A stretch of 64,000 nucleotides of DNA from Rhodocyclus purpureus. GTDB taxonomy: Bacteria > Pseudomonadota > Gammaproteobacteria > Burkholderiales > Rhodocyclaceae. The notes under the pieces were generated by a model, which saw nothing but the letters and a program-made list of their open reading frames with translations, was not told the DNA's origin and ran no database searches. Positions within the stretch are counted from its first letter, which is position 1. Every line of letters starts with the position of its first letter. The stretch is taken from NCBI RefSeq assembly GCF_016653115.1, contig NZ_NHRX01000038.1, positions 97,822 through 161,821 on the forward strand. The letters are read 5' to 3'. The translations under genes were made by a program, and so were the position numbers. Positions 63,766 to 64,000 of this stretch are shown piece by piece.

Positions 63766-64000
63766 ATGGCAATGTTGAGTTTTGAGAGGAAATACCGCGT
63801 TCGCGGCGGCCAGCTGCTCGGGGGCGACGTGCTGGACTTCTGGATCGGTCCCTTCTATGTGGGCTTTTTCGGGATTTCGGCTGCCTTCTTTGCCTTGCTG
63901 GGAACGGCGTTGATCGTGCTGGGCGCCTCGTGGGGTCCGACGTGGAACCTGTGGCAGATCAGCATTGCGCCGCCTGACCTGCAGTACGGGCTGGGCTTCG
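63766..64000 (+). CDS. pufL: Photosynthetic reaction centre L subunit, 3' truncated by window edge
   Basis: The first 78 residues are visible, beginning [20 protein letters not shown] and [17 protein letters not shown], with the family-conserved [20 protein letters not shown] and PPDLQYGLG. This is a clear PufL N-terminus reaching the first membrane helix (about residues 32-55). GGAGG stands eight bases before ATG 63766. The frame is open at the window end. pufM is expected next. Confidence 0.97.
   Translation, partial: MAMLSFERKYRVRGGQLLGGDVLDFWIGPFYVGFFGISAAFFALLGTALIVLGASWGPTWNLWQISIAPPDLQYGLGF

Overview
The window comes from a high-GC, phototrophic betaproteobacterium, most likely a Rhodocyclus-like purple non-sulfur bacterium. 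The reasons are bchXYZ, crtC, two LH1 pufBA pairs and the start of pufL at the right end, combined with betaproteobacterial-type genes (a short H-NS protein, DUF29, SOUL and PrlF-YhaV families, and a leucine-degradation cluster). This placement is inferred from gene content and protein resemblance; no database was searched.

Layout. 1-4100: 3' part of a very large haemagglutinin-repeat adhesin. 4.1-6.1 kb: a TPR/NTF2-like exported protein, then a decayed patch (IS21 istB remnant, internally deleted M48 peptidase, YkgJ protein with a replaced C-terminus). 6.2-7.1 kb: two Hsp20 genes behind a sigma-32-type promoter. 7.1-8.3 kb: HtrA-type protease. 8.3-18.9 kb, minus strand: isovalerate/leucine catabolism (liuA, liuB, liuC, liuD, an acyl-CoA ligase, HMG-CoA lyase, acetoacetyl-CoA synthetase) facing a divergent AraC-type regulator. 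20.2-21.0 kb: PrlF-YhaV toxin-antitoxin. 21-25.7 kb: SOUL protein, thiE, thiM and a UvrD-like helicase with a LexA box. 25.9-28.6 kb: hypothetical gene, H-NS, amidase, two cupins. 28.6-32.9 kb, minus strand: HNH protein, phosphoglucomutase, a 49-aa ORF, DUF29, exonuclease/GIY-YIG protein. 33.0-36.1 kb, minus strand: photolyase operon (DUF2256, CRY-DASH, FeS-type photolyase). 36.5-41.6 kb: a 1711-aa exonuclease-RecQ-UvrD fusion helicase. 41.6-53.7 kb: lipocalin, CBS protein, two cyclic-di-GMP proteins, GNAT, YdhR, WYL regulator, lipoprotein, M15-like peptidase, second SOUL, DUF2252, YjbQ, NERD helicase. 53.8-54.5 kb: VapBC. 54.7-64.0 kb: photosynthesis genes.

How the genes work together. The liu genes carry isovaleryl-CoA through methylcrotonyl-, methylglutaconyl- and HMG-CoA to acetoacetate plus acetyl-CoA, and AacS re-activates the acetoacetate. 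BchX/Y/Z make the chlorophyllide a reductase, CrtC starts the spirilloxanthin/spheroidene branch, and PufB/A/L build the LH1-reaction centre core. The photolyases and lipocalin fit a light-stress theme.

Most notable: two non-identical pufBA pairs about 4 kb apart with an unrelated block between them; near-identical promoter architecture in front of bchX and the second puf operon; loss of the beta-polypeptide His(-18) in the pufL-linked PufB; inverted 164-bp dispersed repeats bracketing 14 kb; and the triple-domain helicase fusion. No single block looks like a wholly new biological system. No tRNA, rRNA or CRISPR array was seen.
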